DNA of 64,000 nt from Pseudoalteromonas holothuriae (GTDB lineage Bacteria > Pseudomonadota > Gammaproteobacteria > Enterobacterales > Alteromonadaceae), in contig NZ_CAMAPC010000019.1 in the NCBI RefSeq assembly GCF_945859825.1, positions 28,861-92,860 of the forward strand, given 5' to 3'. Position numbers and translations under genes: made by a program. The notes under the pieces were generated by a model. It was given only the letters and a program-made list of their open reading frames with translations. It had not been told where the DNA came from and made no database searches. Positions 25,455 through 35,049 of this stretch are shown piece after piece (the stretch's first letter is position 1; the number at the start of each line of letters is the position of its first letter).

Positions 25455-26654
25455 CTAACTTGGCTCTTTCAATGCCCATCGTAGCATTTGCTTTAAATTT
25501 GGTTCTTTACCATACATAACCATACCTAGTTTAAATAAACGTCCAGCACTGACTCTAGTAAAATAGCAGCCAATTAAGGTACTGACTATGGCAATCAGAG
25601 TTTGCCAAATAGGAACGTCAATGAGTGCCATCTTCATAGGCATAACAGCAAATGCAGTTAGTGGAAAGTAGCTTAGTACCTCAACGAATGTACCACTTGG
25701 GCTATCAATTATAAAAAAACCAATGATCATAGGAAGTAGCGGTAATATCATAAAAGCCGTTTTTCCACTATGGTTTGGGTCATCGATGGCAGATGCAATA
25801 GCAGCCATAAATGCGGTTGCCATATATATTCCCAGTAACGCAAATAATCCTAGCCACGGCAACAAGTCAAAGTTAATCATAGATAAATCTAATGGCTGCC
25901 CTTTTAAGATAACTTGCATAAAAGCCATGACTAAAATAAAGCTGATTAACGTGCTTATCATCGCTTTTAAACTATGCAGCATTTGGCCGAATATTTTTCC
26001 GTCAATCCAAGTTTGTGCGCTCATACAAGCATATAGCTGCTCAGTCACTCGTTGCTGCTTTTCACCGGTGATCGATACAAAAATTTGCCCAAATGACATA
26101 AAAATGCCGATGATCATCAATACCAAAACGCCTATGGCTGTGGAGGATGACTGTTGCTCTTGACTCTTAATTTTTGTGTCTAGGTAGCTGTTTACCAAAG
26201 TAATAGGTTGTTGCAGTAACTCAATTTGTTGCGCCGTAATGTTTAAACGCTCAGCAAGTACTTTGGAGTAATGGGTACTTAGTACCATTTCAAATTCTTT
26301 TTGCCATGCCATTTTACCTACCGTGATCAGCTTAAATTGTTGTTGCTGATCTAATGTATTCATAGGTAGCAAAATACCATCTAGCTGCTTATTTTCTAGC
26401 ATAGGGATTAGTACCTCGACGGCTTCGGAGCGTTTTTCAATTATAAAGGGGGCTGGCAGTTGGCTGGCCGAGAAATTACTCGGCACGGCTATAACATATT
26501 TGTCTGGAGAAAATAGTGCGCCACTTTGCGAAAAGTAAATAAATAGCCCCACACATAGCATGATTACTTTGCTTAACAGCTCTTGCTTCCACTTAAAAAA
26601 TTGCATGAACTCCCATTTTGCTACTAACAGAATTTGCTTGAATTTATGCTCCAT
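25455..26654 (-). CDS. ABC-2 type transporter permease (NatB-like)
   Basis: Inner-membrane permease of about 399 residues. The start MEHKFKQ at 26654 is chosen because it overlaps the end of the ATPase gene by 11 bases and begins where family members do; a longer frame to 26732 would run well into it. There is one N-terminal membrane segment, a large extracytoplasmic part (residues about 40-170), then five membrane segments toward the C-terminus. The topology resembles NatB/YhaP sodium or drug exporters. The substrate cannot be told from sequence. Confidence 0.85.
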   Translation of the reverse strand: MEHKFKQILLVAKWEFMQFFKWKQELLSKVIMLCVGLFIYFSQSGALFSPDKYVIAVPSNFSASQLPAPFIIEKRSEAVEVLIPMLENKQLDGILLPMNTLDQQQQFKLITVGKMAWQKEFEMVLSTHYSKVLAERLNITAQQIELLQQPITLVNSYLDTKIKSQEQQSSSTAIGVLVLMIIGIFMSFGQIFVSITGEKQQRVTEQLYACMSAQTWIDGKIFGQMLHSLKAMISTLISFILVMAFMQVILKGQPLDLSMINFDLLPWLGLFALLGIYMATAFMAAIASAIDDPNHSGKTAFMILPLLPMIIGFFIIDSPSGTFVEVLSYFPLTAFAVMPMKMALIDVPIWQTLIAIVSTLIGCYFTRVSAGRLFKLGMVMYGKEPNLKQMLRWALKEPS

Positions 26655-27591
26655 GTTGACGTTGCTCCTGAGTAGGGTGCTGTGCGATGGCTTTGAGGTA
26701 AAGCTGGTGTAAATCCATAGTTTTACTTTCAATATGTTGCAATGTGCCCAATTGTGTGAGTTCTATGAGTTTAGTGTTTAAGTGCTTAGCATCGCTTAGT
26801 TCTATACGTATAGTATTGTTGTTTAACAAGGTGAGCCGTGAGCTATCAGCGTCTAACGTATTTAAGTTGATATCGGTCTCGTAACGTAAAACTAGCTCTG
26901 CACTTACCCCTATTTGCTGTTTAATCTCTGCCAATGAGCCCAGCAGTACTGTTTGGCCTTGGTTCATTAATAGCATTCGATCAGCTAGCTTTTCGACCAT
27001 GGCCATTTGATGTGCGCTTAAAATAACTGTTATACCGCGTTGTTTTAGTTTTGCTAAAAAGGTAACCACTTTTTCCTGGTTTATTGGATCAAGGCCTGAG
27101 AAAGGCTCATCCAGTAATACTAATTTTGGTTCATGCAGAACAGCGCTGATAAGCTGTACTTTTTGCTGATTACCTTTTGATAGTGACTTTAACGGGTCAT
27201 GCTGTCTTTCAATAAGCTCAAATTCATTTAGCCAAAAGTCAATGCGCTGCTTGGCAATTTGTTTATCAACACCACGCAATCTTGCAAAATACATTAAATT
27301 TTGTGTTAGGGTTTTTTCTGAGTATAACCCTCTGTCTTCTGGTAAGTATCCTAGTGCATGATGGGGAATTGCGGAATATGATCTCGCATCAAGATTTACC
27401 GTAATCGTGCCAGAGTCAGGGTGAGTAAAGCCAATCAGCATACGAACTAAAGATGATTTACCTGCACCATTGGGTCCAAGTAACGCGAAGATTTCACCCT
27501 CTTTTACACTAAAGCTCAAGTTATCAACCGCAGTCACTTGCTGGTAATGTTTAAACACATTGCAAACATTGAGAATTGGTTTTTCTTGCAT
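26644..27591 (-). CDS. ABC transporter ATP-binding protein (NatA-like)
   Basis: ATPase partner of the permease just downstream, about 315 residues. Walker A GPNGAGKSS, the signature LSKGNQQKVQL (a LSxGxxQ variant) and Walker B LVLLDEPFSGLDP are intact, followed by the H-loop in ILSAHQM. A C-terminal extension of about 90 residues is typical of NatA-type subunits. The start MQEKPILNV at 27591 is preferred over 27654 because AGG lies about 7 bases upstream and the domain begins right after. It is co-transcribed with the permease, so they form one exporter. Confidence 0.9.
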   Translation of the reverse strand: MQEKPILNVCNVFKHYQQVTAVDNLSFSVKEGEIFALLGPNGAGKSSLVRMLIGFTHPDSGTITVNLDARSYSAIPHHALGYLPEDRGLYSEKTLTQNLMYFARLRGVDKQIAKQRIDFWLNEFELIERQHDPLKSLSKGNQQKVQLISAVLHEPKLVLLDEPFSGLDPINQEKVVTFLAKLKQRGITVILSAHQMAMVEKLADRMLLMNQGQTVLLGSLAEIKQQIGVSAELVLRYETDINLNTLDADSSRLTLLNNNTIRIELSDAKHLNTKLIELTQLGTLQHIESKTMDLHQLYLKAIAQHPTQEQRQHGA

Positions 27592-27963
27592 ACATATACC
27601 TGCTGAATATTCTTTGTAATTAAGAGTACCGCATTTTTGTATTAAACGAGCCATGTTAATACACTAAATTGTAAAGAGATTTTTCAAAGAAGCGTCACTT
27701 GCAGCGAAACAAGAATGCGCTAATGTGTTACTACGCTAAACAAGTGTATTTAAACTTATAGAAGCGATCACATTCATAAGTAACACAGCATACATCTATC
27801 AAACTCCGTTACTCACTACCTACCTTGCTGACAATGTATGTATTTTGCGTTTAGTTGCGTGGTAATGCCATGAAAGGACTAGATATTTAAGTACAGATAC
27901 ATGAGTATTGTAAATTGATGTGAATTTTTTGTTTTATTTAGTGTGCGATTACAAGGACCCATT
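27592..27963. other. Divergent intergenic region, ABC exporter and NACHT gene
   Basis: About 370 bases that must contain promoters for both the minus-strand ABC exporter and the plus-strand NACHT gene. It is AT-rich with no gene. A clear ribosome site (AAGGA, 27952-27956) belongs to the NACHT gene. No convincing promoter pair or operator was assigned. Confidence 0.5.
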
Positions 27964-30852
27964 ATGAGTAAGCATTATGACCTAACCCTAGAGCAACCTG
28001 TGTCAGTTTGGAACAAAGAGTTGTCTTTACCTATTCGAGAATTATTTAAAAACTTAGGCAAAGCGGCTATATCTGGCGTTTTTGCCGATAGCAAAGGAAT
28101 GTATGAAAATCTAGTGGAGGCGGGTAGTGTGATGGGGTTTGCTGACAAGCCAGCGCATGCCGCATGGGTTTTGGTATTTAAAAGCTTGCAAAATACTTTG
28201 TATATGTTGGTGCCTGACTATCAGGAGCTATTTGCAAGTAAGCTTAAGGATAAAGAGCTTGAGCAGCTCAGTCACAATATTGAAGAGCAAATCAGTCAGA
28301 TTCCGCTTGGTCTTACTGTAGACTTTTTTACGCATCCAGAGCGATTACCCCTGTTTGAACATATCAAACCTGCCATTTTATATTGGCTAGAAAGCTTAGG
28401 TATGCGCACGCAAGATGCCGCGGGCTTTTTTGTCCGTTTGCAGCAAAGTTTTGCGTTAGCTCTACATAAAGAATGGAATGAAAACCGAGCAGGCTACCTT
28501 TGCATTGCGCAGCAGCTAGATAACCCATTTGCACAAGCAAGTAAAATAGAACAACGCTGGCAGTTGTATAACGCGTGGCTTCAAGAGCAAGTTAATCAAC
28601 GTATGTTTGCCGAGGCATTTAGCTTGAGCCAGGTGTATGTAAAGCTCAATGCTTTTTACAAAGTTAACGCGGGCGATGATGAAGAGTTTGCTGAATATGG
28701 TAGAGCAAATAAATATCAAAAGCAGGTTGTTGACCTACACAACGAAATACAGCAGTGGGTAATTAATTTTGATAAAACATGCCCTGTTAGGGTGATAAGT
28801 GGAGGGCCTGGCTCGGGTAAATCGTCATTTGCTAAAATGTTTGCGGCACACATGGTAAAGCTGCGCTCTGATATTAAAGTGGTGTTTATACCCTTGCATT
28901 ATTTTGACCCCAGCGATGACTTAATTCATTCTGTTGAACGCTATGTAGAGCTAGACACTTATTTACCCGTAAACCCGTTAAATAAAGAGTATAAAACACA
29001 GCGTGTGTTGCTTATTTTTGATGGGTTAGACGAGTTGGCAATGCAAGGTAAGTTAGCCGCAGAAACGGCCAATCATTTTGTTGAGGAGGTGCTCAATAAA
29101 GTCGCACGTTTTAATGATGCAGGCTACCAATGGCAGGCATTGATCACCGGCAGAGATATGGCAATACAGTCGGTTACAAGCAAGCTCAGAGGTTTGCAAC
29201 AACAGCTGCATGTATTACCGTATTTTGTTGAGCAACGTGATGAAGGCGTTAGAGACAAAAAAGAGTATATTGATCCCAATAAGTTGTTAGAGCAAGACTT
29301 AAGAGATGTGTGGTGGCAAAACTATGGCCGAGCTAAGGGAATTGATTATCAGGGGCTGCCAGAATCGCTGGCCATCGAACAATTACAGCCTATAACACAA
29401 GAGCCATTACTGAACTACCTAGTAGCGCTGAGCTTTGAGCGTGGCGAAATCAATTTTAATGACACCATTACCCTTAACCAAATTTATCAAGACTTGCTAG
29501 ATGCCGTATATGAGAGGCAGTGGGATGAGCATGGTAGCCATAAACAAGCGCGTGATATAGAAAAGCGGCACTTTATTCGAGTATTAGAAGAAATTGCATT
29601 AGCAGTTTGGCATGGAAATGGTCGTGTGGCCAGCATAGCCAAAATACAACAACAATGTGAAGCGAGCCGAGTAACTCAGTATCTTGATGTGTTTCAAGAA
29701 AGTACAAAGTCGGGTATTTCCCGTTTATTAACCGCGTTTTACTTTCGCCAAAGTGAGCAATTAGATGGGCAAGATAAAACTTTTGAGTTCACCCACAAAA
29801 GCTTTGGTGAATATTTAATAGCACGGCGGATTACCCGAGAAGTTAAACTTATTACTGATGAGATGAAGAGAAACATCGAAGACCCTGATACGGGATATGA
29901 TCAAATCAGCGCCCTAGAACGTTGGGCAAAATTATGTGGCCCAACGCCCTTAGACAAATATGTATTCGGCTTTTTAGTGGATGAGATTAGTTTGCAAGAT
30001 GACGATCGCGTTAGATCATGGCAGAGTTGCTTTGCCAACTTGTTTTCGCATACGCTACGTAAAAGTATGCCAGTTGAAAAACTAGGGCTTGGCAAGTTTT
30101 TAGATATGGCAAAATATGCTCGTAATGCGGAAGTGGCTTTATTGGCTGTGCATCATGGGTGTGCCTTGTTAACTCGTGTAGTAACTAATTTTAATTTTGA
30201 AGATGATACTTGTTTTTTATTATGGTTTAACAGAACGATTGGGTATGGTGATAAAGATGATATTGTCCCTGTTCAGTGTTTATCTTATATTCATTTCTCA
30301 CATACAATATTACGGTTAAGTGACTTTGCTATTGGCAATTTTTTCGGGTCTGATATTAGTAGTGCTGATTTCTACAAATCTGAGCTTGACCATGCAGTTT
30401 TGGTTAATGTAGATGCATCTACTAGTGGTTTTTCTGAAGCAAGTTTATGCTTTGCTAATTGCTCCCATTCAAATTTCCAGCGTGCTGACCTCGAAAGTGC
30501 AAACTTTTTAGAGAGTCACTTTGTTAGCTCAGATTTATCTTTTGCGGACTTATCATTCGCGCTGGTAGTTCGCTCTAACTTTAGCAACGCCAAACTAGTC
30601 TCTGCGAATTTTTTGGAAGCTTCACTTAAGGACGCGAAGCTGATTAATGTTGATGCGAAACATGCAAGCTTCAATCAGGCTGATCTGGGTCAGGCCGATT
30701 TAACCAATGCAAATTTAACAGGTGCAGATTTAACAGGCGCTAACCTTAAAGGTGCAATCTTAAAAAACACCATCTTAGTTGATGTTGATTTAAGTGAGGT
30801 GGACCTTGAGGGCGTTGATTTATCTGAAGCTATTTTGGAATTGCCAGAGTAA
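27964..30852 (+). CDS. NACHT-domain STAND NTPase with C-terminal pentapeptide repeats
   Basis: A 962-residue protein. The start ATG at 27964 is chosen because AAGGA lies 7 bases before it. Three parts are seen. First, an N-terminal region of about 270 residues, helical and unrecognised. Second, a NACHT-type NTPase with Walker A GGPGSGKSS starting at residue 280, Walker B LLIFDGLDEL near 349-358 and a sensor ITGRD; a winged-helix-like part with FEFTHKSFGEYLIARRI follows. Third, about 170 residues of A(D/N)LxxA pentapeptide repeats from about residue 790 to the end. STAND proteins of this design (bNACHT, Avs-like) are known phage sensors, so a defence role is inferred. It is a single gene with no partner enzyme. 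Confidence 0.82.
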   Translation: MSKHYDLTLEQPVSVWNKELSLPIRELFKNLGKAAISGVFADSKGMYENLVEAGSVMGFADKPAHAAWVLVFKSLQNTLYMLVPDYQELFASKLKDKELEQLSHNIEEQISQIPLGLTVDFFTHPERLPLFEHIKPAILYWLESLGMRTQDAAGFFVRLQQSFALALHKEWNENRAGYLCIAQQLDNPFAQASKIEQRWQLYNAWLQEQVNQRMFAEAFSLSQVYVKLNAFYKVNAGDDEEFAEYGRANKYQKQVVDLHNEIQQWVINFDKTCPVRVISGGPGSGKSSFAKMFAAHMVKLRSDIKVVFIPLHYFDPSDDLIHSVERYVELDTYLPVNPLNKEYKTQRVLLIFDGLDELAMQGKLAAETANHFVEEVLNKVARFNDAGYQWQALITGRDMAIQSVTSKLRGLQQQLHVLPYFVEQRDEGVRDKKEYIDPNKLLEQDLRDVWWQNYGRAKGIDYQGLPESLAIEQLQPITQEPLLNYLVALSFERGEINFNDTITLNQIYQDLLDAVYERQWDEHGSHKQARDIEKRHFIRVLEEIALAVWHGNGRVASIAKIQQQCEASRVTQYLDVFQESTKSGISRLLTAFYFRQSEQLDGQDKTFEFTHKSFGEYLIARRITREVKLITDEMKRNIEDPDTGYDQISALERWAKLCGPTPLDKYVFGFLVDEISLQDDDRVRSWQSCFANLFSHTLRKSMPVEKLGLGKFLDMAKYARNAEVALLAVHHGCALLTRVVTNFNFEDDTCFLLWFNRTIGYGDKDDIVPVQCLSYIHFSHTILRLSDFAIGNFFGSDISSADFYKSELDHAVLVNVDASTSGFSEASLCFANCSHSNFQRADLESANFLESHFVSSDLSFADLSFALVVRSNFSNAKLVSANFLEASLKDAKLINVDAKHASFNQADLGQADLTNANLTGADLTGANLKGAILKNTILVDVDLSEVDLEGVDLSEAILELPE

Positions 30853-30980
30853 TAGTATTGGTTGTACTTTTAATGATATGTATATGTAATATTTACCAAA
30901 CTGAATTATTTGCTGATGATTACCGTATAAAGTGGCCATGAGCTAATTTATATACATTAACAGGTTTAACCGAGCGTCAT

Positions 30981-32282
30981 ATGGCAAAACTGAACAAAGC
31001 AGCAATTTATCAACGCCTTAATAAGGTAGAAAAGGAAAAGGCATGTGAAGCAATTGATAATTTAGCCTGCAAAGAAGTGCCGGGGAATTTCGTTATACTG
31101 CTTGTGAGCCAAATCTTGAGCAAGTTTGCCGATGCGCTGTTAAACCCAAAAGTAACACTGCCATGGCTTATGCAAGGGCTTGGCGTACCTAGTGCATTTA
31201 TTGCTTGGCTAGTGCCTATTCGTGAGTCTGGTTCTTTGCTTCCTCAGCTTGCTATTGCTGGTTATATCAAAACACTTGGTTTGAGAAAGTGGGTGTGGGT
31301 TATTGGTGCACTGATACAAGCCCTGTGTATTGTTTGTATGATTTTGATTGCATTGACATTAACGGGCTTGCAGGCAGGGTGGGCGTTGCTCGCAGTCTTA
31401 AGTTTATTTAGTTTGGCTCGTGGGTTTAACTCTATTGCTGGCAAAGATGTGTTAGGTAAAGTGATCCCCAAAACACAGCGTGGCAATATTGGTGGATTAG
31501 CTGCAAGCATGGCCGGGCTTGCAACCTTGTTATTTGCGCTAATCCTTGGTTTTATTCCAAAAAGTCAGCAACATCTTGCGGTGCTAATTGCGTTAACATT
31601 AGGTGCGGCAATGTGGCTACTTGCTGCTATATATTATAGTAAAATTGTGGAATACAAAGGTGCAATTAAAAAGGGGGAAAATGGTTTAAAGCTTACTTTA
31701 TCTAAGCTTAAGTTGTTGTATCAAGATAAAGCGTTTGCACATTTTGTGATGACTCGAGGGTTTTTATTATGCTCGGCACTGAGTGCCCCATTTTATATTG
31801 TATTAGCCAGTCAAAACCAACTCAATTTACCTTTGTTAGCGACTTTTATGGCCGTATCAGGTGCCGCGAGTTTATTGTCAGCACCCTTGTGGGGCCGCCT
31901 TAGTGACCTTTCGAGTAAATATGTACTTATTCTAAGCGCTTGCTTAGCCACTCTAAATGGTTTGGTTGTATATCTTGTCGCGCAATACTCTCAAACGGTA
32001 CTACAAAGCATTTGGTTTTTGCCTATGATGTATTTTTTACTGAGTGTTGCGCACCAAGGAGTTAGGCTTGGTCGAAAAACATATTTGGTAAATTTAGCGC
32101 AAGGGAATCAACGCACAGATTATGTATCGGTGAGCAACACGGTGATTGGCGTATTGTTATTACTACTTGGTAGTATTGGCTTTTTAGATAACTGGCTATC
32201 TGTGTCTGCACTTATTCTGATATACAGTTTGCTCGGGTTTGTTGGCGCCATCAGTGCAAAATTTTTGGTAAAACTTACGTAG
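30981..32282 (+). CDS. Major facilitator superfamily transporter
   Basis: A 433-residue membrane protein with about 12 hydrophobic segments. Features are the GYIKTLGLRKWVWVIGALIQAL loop, SLARGFNSIAGKDVLGKVIPK, and a second-half repeat LWGRLSDLSSKYVLIL that matches the MFS inter-helix motif. It has a long hydrophilic N-terminus (about 30 residues) before the first helix. Substrate unknown. It lies downstream of the NACHT gene with about 130 bases between them, and upstream of an SRPBCC gene; no shared function is evident. Confidence 0.85.
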   Translation: MAKLNKAAIYQRLNKVEKEKACEAIDNLACKEVPGNFVILLVSQILSKFADALLNPKVTLPWLMQGLGVPSAFIAWLVPIRESGSLLPQLAIAGYIKTLGLRKWVWVIGALIQALCIVCMILIALTLTGLQAGWALLAVLSLFSLARGFNSIAGKDVLGKVIPKTQRGNIGGLAASMAGLATLLFALILGFIPKSQQHLAVLIALTLGAAMWLLAAIYYSKIVEYKGAIKKGENGLKLTLSKLKLLYQDKAFAHFVMTRGFLLCSALSAPFYIVLASQNQLNLPLLATFMAVSGAASLLSAPLWGRLSDLSSKYVLILSACLATLNGLVVYLVAQYSQTVLQSIWFLPMMYFLLSVAHQGVRLGRKTYLVNLAQGNQRTDYVSVSNTVIGVLLLLLGSIGFLDNWLSVSALILIYSLLGFVGAISAKFLVKLT

Positions 32283-32367
32283 TAATTTTGTAAATGGGCT
32301 TTCCTAGTTTGCTATAAAAAGGTACATTAACTTCAGTATTTTCAAATATTACCGAAGAGGCAGAAGG

Positions 32368-32910
32368 ATGTTGAAAAAGATAATTGCTGTACTGTTATTG
32401 GTCATTGTTACCCCGTTTATTATTGCTTTGTTTATTGCTGATAGTTATCACGTTGAGCGACAAGTCGTAATCAAACAACCTGTTGAATCCGTGTTTTCTT
32501 ATATAAAACACCTTAAAAACCAAGCAGATTACAGTACTTGGGAGCAAATGGACCCGAGTATGGAAAAAACCTATAAAGGGGAAGATGGCACGGTCGGCTT
32601 TGTTTCAGCTTGGCATAGTGAAAACCCAGAAGTAGGAACTGGTGAACAGGAAATTGTGCGAATTGATGAAAATAAGCGTATAGATTTTGAACTTCGGTTT
32701 ATCGAACCATTTCAATCTACAGATCCTGCTTACATGACGACGGAAAAAGTGCCAGAGGGGACTAAGGTGACGTGGGGGCTCCACGGAAATATGGAGTATC
32801 CGATTAATTTGATGCTATTGGTAATGGATTTTGAAGCTGTACTAGGTGATGACTTGCAAACAGGGTTAGATAATCTTAAGGAGATTTTAGAGACTCCTAT
32901 TTTAGAGTGA
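32368..32910 (+). CDS. SRPBCC (polyketide cyclase-like) family protein
   Basis: A 180-residue protein. A single N-terminal hydrophobic segment (LKKIIAVLLLVIVTPFIIALFIA) anchors or exports it. The remainder follows the START/SRPBCC ligand-binding fold: RQVVIKQPVESVFSYIKHLKN, then a strand-rich region with GFVSAWHSEN, VRIDENKRIDFELRF, and a C-terminal helix MDFEAVLGDDLQTGLDNLKEIL. Ligand and role unknown. It is followed by a clear terminator. Confidence 0.82.
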   Translation: MLKKIIAVLLLVIVTPFIIALFIADSYHVERQVVIKQPVESVFSYIKHLKNQADYSTWEQMDPSMEKTYKGEDGTVGFVSAWHSENPEVGTGEQEIVRIDENKRIDFELRFIEPFQSTDPAYMTTEKVPEGTKVTWGLHGNMEYPINLMLLVMDFEAVLGDDLQTGLDNLKEILETPILE

Positions 32911-32937
32911 CCTTGATATTTTTGAGCTAGATAGATA

Positions 32938-32968
32938 TAAAAAAACCGCTCTAATAAGCGGTTTTTTT
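32938..32968. terminator. Rho-independent terminator after SRPBCC gene
   Basis: Stem AACCGCT (32944-32950) and AGCGGTT (32957-32963), 6-base loop, then a T-run on the plus strand and an A-run on the left, so it can act in both directions between convergent genes. Confidence 0.85.
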
Positions 32969-32995
32969 ATATCTAGTTGTTAAGCGCGGTATAAA

Positions 32996-33361
32996 TTAAA
33001 CGACACCACGTGGTAAACGGCAATCATGGTCTTTGCTGGCAAGCTCAACAATCCATAGCTCTTCAGCGGTGTAGCCTTGAGTATTTTCTTTAATTACTTT
33101 AAAAGGAGCTGTTTTACTCTTAGCCTTGGTAGGAGCTGCATTGTTTGTTTTTGCTTTTTTAGCTGGTGCTGCTTCGCTAGGTGTCGCTGAACCAGAAGTT
33201 AGCTCTTCTGTTAATGCAGCTACGTCTGCTAGGCGTAGGTTTTTGCCGCCATCAATACTGTACCAACCAGGTTTGGTGGTAATTTCAGGCTTCTTGCCAT
33301 GGGCAGTTTCGTAAGCAGCTTCAAAAGCGCTCAACACTTCAGTTTTATCTAGTTTACTCAT
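32996..33361 (-). CDS. Small conserved-type protein of unknown function, Ala/Lys/Pro linker
   Basis: About 121 residues. The start at 33361 (MSKLDKTEV) is fixed by AGGAT about 7 bases before it; the longer frame to 33436 has no support. Two short folded segments are separated by a low-complexity linker. The N-terminal part, SAFEAAYETAHGKKPEITTKPGWYSIDG, resembles a nucleoid or ribosome-associated modular protein. The linker is rich in A, K, P and T, and the C-terminus ends in ELASKDHDCRLPRGVV. I do not recognise the family. The positively charged linker hints at nucleic-acid contact, as inference only. Confidence 0.6.
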   Translation of the reverse strand: MSKLDKTEVLSAFEAAYETAHGKKPEITTKPGWYSIDGGKNLRLADVAALTEELTSGSATPSEAAPAKKAKTNNAAPTKAKSKTAPFKVIKENTQGYTAEELWIVELASKDHDCRLPRGVV

Positions 33362-33524
33362 CGTAGATCCTAGTCGGTATATACGCGGATACGCGGGATT
33401 TAAGGATAAAGAGTATTTATACCCATATTTAAGCAATTTTTCAATTTTTTAAGGGTTTTGCTTCCAATTTGTCATCACAAACGCCAAAATCTGGTAATTA
33501 TTAAGCAAAAATATTGGTTATTTC

Positions 33525-34277
33525 ATGAAGCGTTCAGATTTTACACAGATGTTGAGTGAGTTGTTAAAGCCCGATGCGATTAGAGATTTTGCGCCTAATG
33601 GATTACAAGTAGAAGGCGCTGAACAAGTTCAAAAAATCATTACCGGAGTAACGGCCAGTCAAGCACTGATAGATGCGGCAATTGCCTTACAGGCGGATAC
33701 GATTTTGGTACATCACGGTTACTTTTGGAAAGGCGAGTCGCAAGTTATTACTGGCATGAAAAAACGCAGAATCGCTTCACTGTTGAAAAACGATATTAAC
33801 CTTTATGGGTATCATTTACCGTTAGATATACATCCAGAGTTGGGTAATAATGCACAACTTGCAAAGTTGCTTGACGTTGAGTTGCTAGGAGGCCTTGAAG
33901 ATGGTTCGAACAGTGTACCTGTATATGGTCGCTTGAATAGCCCAATGCCAGCTGAAAAATTTGCTGAGAAAATTGCTACAGCATTAAATAGAAAGCCATT
34001 AGATAATATAGTACGTAACAAACCAATCGAAACCATCGCTTGGTGTACGGGTGGTGGACAAGGTTATATCGACTTAGCTGCAAGTAAAGGTATTGATGCA
34101 TATTTAACAGGTGAAGCATCTGAGCAAACTATCCACAGCTCAAATGAACAAGCGATAGATTTTTTTGCAGCAGGACACCATGCTACTGAGCGCTATGGAG
34201 TTAAAGCGCTGGGAGAGTATTTAGAGCAGCAGTACGGGTTAGATGTTACTTTCATCGATATTGACAATCCAGTGTGA
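33525..34277 (+). CDS. ybgI: Nif3-like dinuclear metal centre protein (YbgI)
   Basis: Member of the NIF3 (DUF34) family, which forms toroidal hexamers with two metal ions per subunit. At 250 residues it matches E. coli YbgI. Metal ligands appear in LVHHGYFWKG (two His), YHLPLDIHPELG (His), and the C-terminal GHHATERYG (His, Glu). The name 'GTP cyclohydrolase 1 type 2 homologue' is only an old database label; the cellular role remains unclear. It stands as its own transcription unit. Confidence 0.93.
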   Translation: MKRSDFTQMLSELLKPDAIRDFAPNGLQVEGAEQVQKIITGVTASQALIDAAIALQADTILVHHGYFWKGESQVITGMKKRRIASLLKNDINLYGYHLPLDIHPELGNNAQLAKLLDVELLGGLEDGSNSVPVYGRLNSPMPAEKFAEKIATALNRKPLDNIVRNKPIETIAWCTGGGQGYIDLAASKGIDAYLTGEASEQTIHSSNEQAIDFFAAGHHATERYGVKALGEYLEQQYGLDVTFIDIDNPV

Positions 34278-34285
34278 GTAGCCAG

Positions 34286-34312
34286 AAAAACGAGGCGCGC
34301 TAAAGCGCCTCA
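34286..34312 (-). terminator. Terminator of elyC overlapping its stop codon
   Basis: GAGGCGC (34292-34298) pairs with GCGCCTC (34305-34311), with a 6-base loop; on the minus strand it is followed by TTTTT. The last codons and stop of elyC (34300-34302) lie inside the stem-loop. Confidence 0.75.
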
Positions 34313-35049
34313 GGGTTTATACCGCGACGTATCTTAATCCAGACTTTGCCAAGTACCTCATAATAATGCACCGTTATGGCTTTTAGGACGGTAATTTGGG
34401 CAATAAATTGTTTATATGGCGGTTGGCTTGAAAAACTATAAAATTGAGTCGGTGCAGGTATGGGTTCTACTCCCTGCGCTGCAAATAAATCGCTCGCACG
34501 AGCTAGGTGGCTTGCTGATGTTACTAAAGCGACCTTTCTATCAACTAGGTAAGGTGCTAATTGCTTAGCTTCATCTTTTGTATCTAGCGCATTAGGGTTG
34601 GAGCGAATACGTGATGAACTGATGCCTAAATCAATGGCTGTTAATTTCATTAAGTGAGCACTTGTTTGGCCTGAGACAATAAGTTGCGCATTTTTATAGT
34701 GGTGTGCTAAGCGTACCCCTTCGGTTAGCCTAGAGAGCGAACATCCGCCAAGTTGAGCATTGGCACTTAGGCGATTATTTGCATAGGCATCACAGCCTAA
34801 TACCACAATTTTCTCGATATGAGAGTGCTTTTTGAGCTCAAACGCGCTGATTTTAGACTCTATCGGTGAAATAATTTTTCCGGCAATAAACGGTGTACTT
34901 ATACACCAAGCAAATAAAACACTAAACCAAGCTATAAAGTACGACTTTTTATTGGTTTTACTCATAAACAATAAACATAAAGCAAGCACAATAAGCAGCA
35001 ATGGTAATGGCATGAGTAGGCTACCGAGTACTTTTTTGACAACAAACAT
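34300..35049 (-). CDS. elyC: Envelope biogenesis factor ElyC (DUF218/YdcF family)
   Basis: Inner-membrane protein of 249 residues. ElyC of E. coli affects peptidoglycan and undecaprenyl-carrier metabolism at low temperature. Two hydrophobic N-terminal segments (about 1-55) are followed by a DUF218 domain: IEKIVVLGCDAYAN, SLSRLTEGVRLAHHY, LIVSGQTSA and ALVTSASHLARA. The opening FVVKKVLGSLLMPLPLLL matches E. coli ElyC. The ATG directly follows a terminator hairpin with no visible ribosome site, so its translation start is unusual. Confidence 0.88.
   Translation of the reverse strand: MFVVKKVLGSLLMPLPLLLIVLALCLLFMSKTNKKSYFIAWFSVLFAWCISTPFIAGKIISPIESKISAFELKKHSHIEKIVVLGCDAYANNRLSANAQLGGCSLSRLTEGVRLAHHYKNAQLIVSGQTSAHLMKLTAIDLGISSSRIRSNPNALDTKDEAKQLAPYLVDRKVALVTSASHLARASDLFAAQGVEPIPAPTQFYSFSSQPPYKQFIAQITVLKAITVHYYEVLGKVWIKIRRGINPEAL

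Noticed and set aside
25723..26163. 146-residue plus-strand frame inside the ABC permease
   Set aside because: Antisense shadow of the permease, which has clear membrane topology and an ATPase partner.
25455..32910. Whole accessory stretch as a prophage or genomic island
   Set aside because: No integrase, attachment repeats, tRNA boundary or phage structural genes; only the NACHT gene is suggestive.
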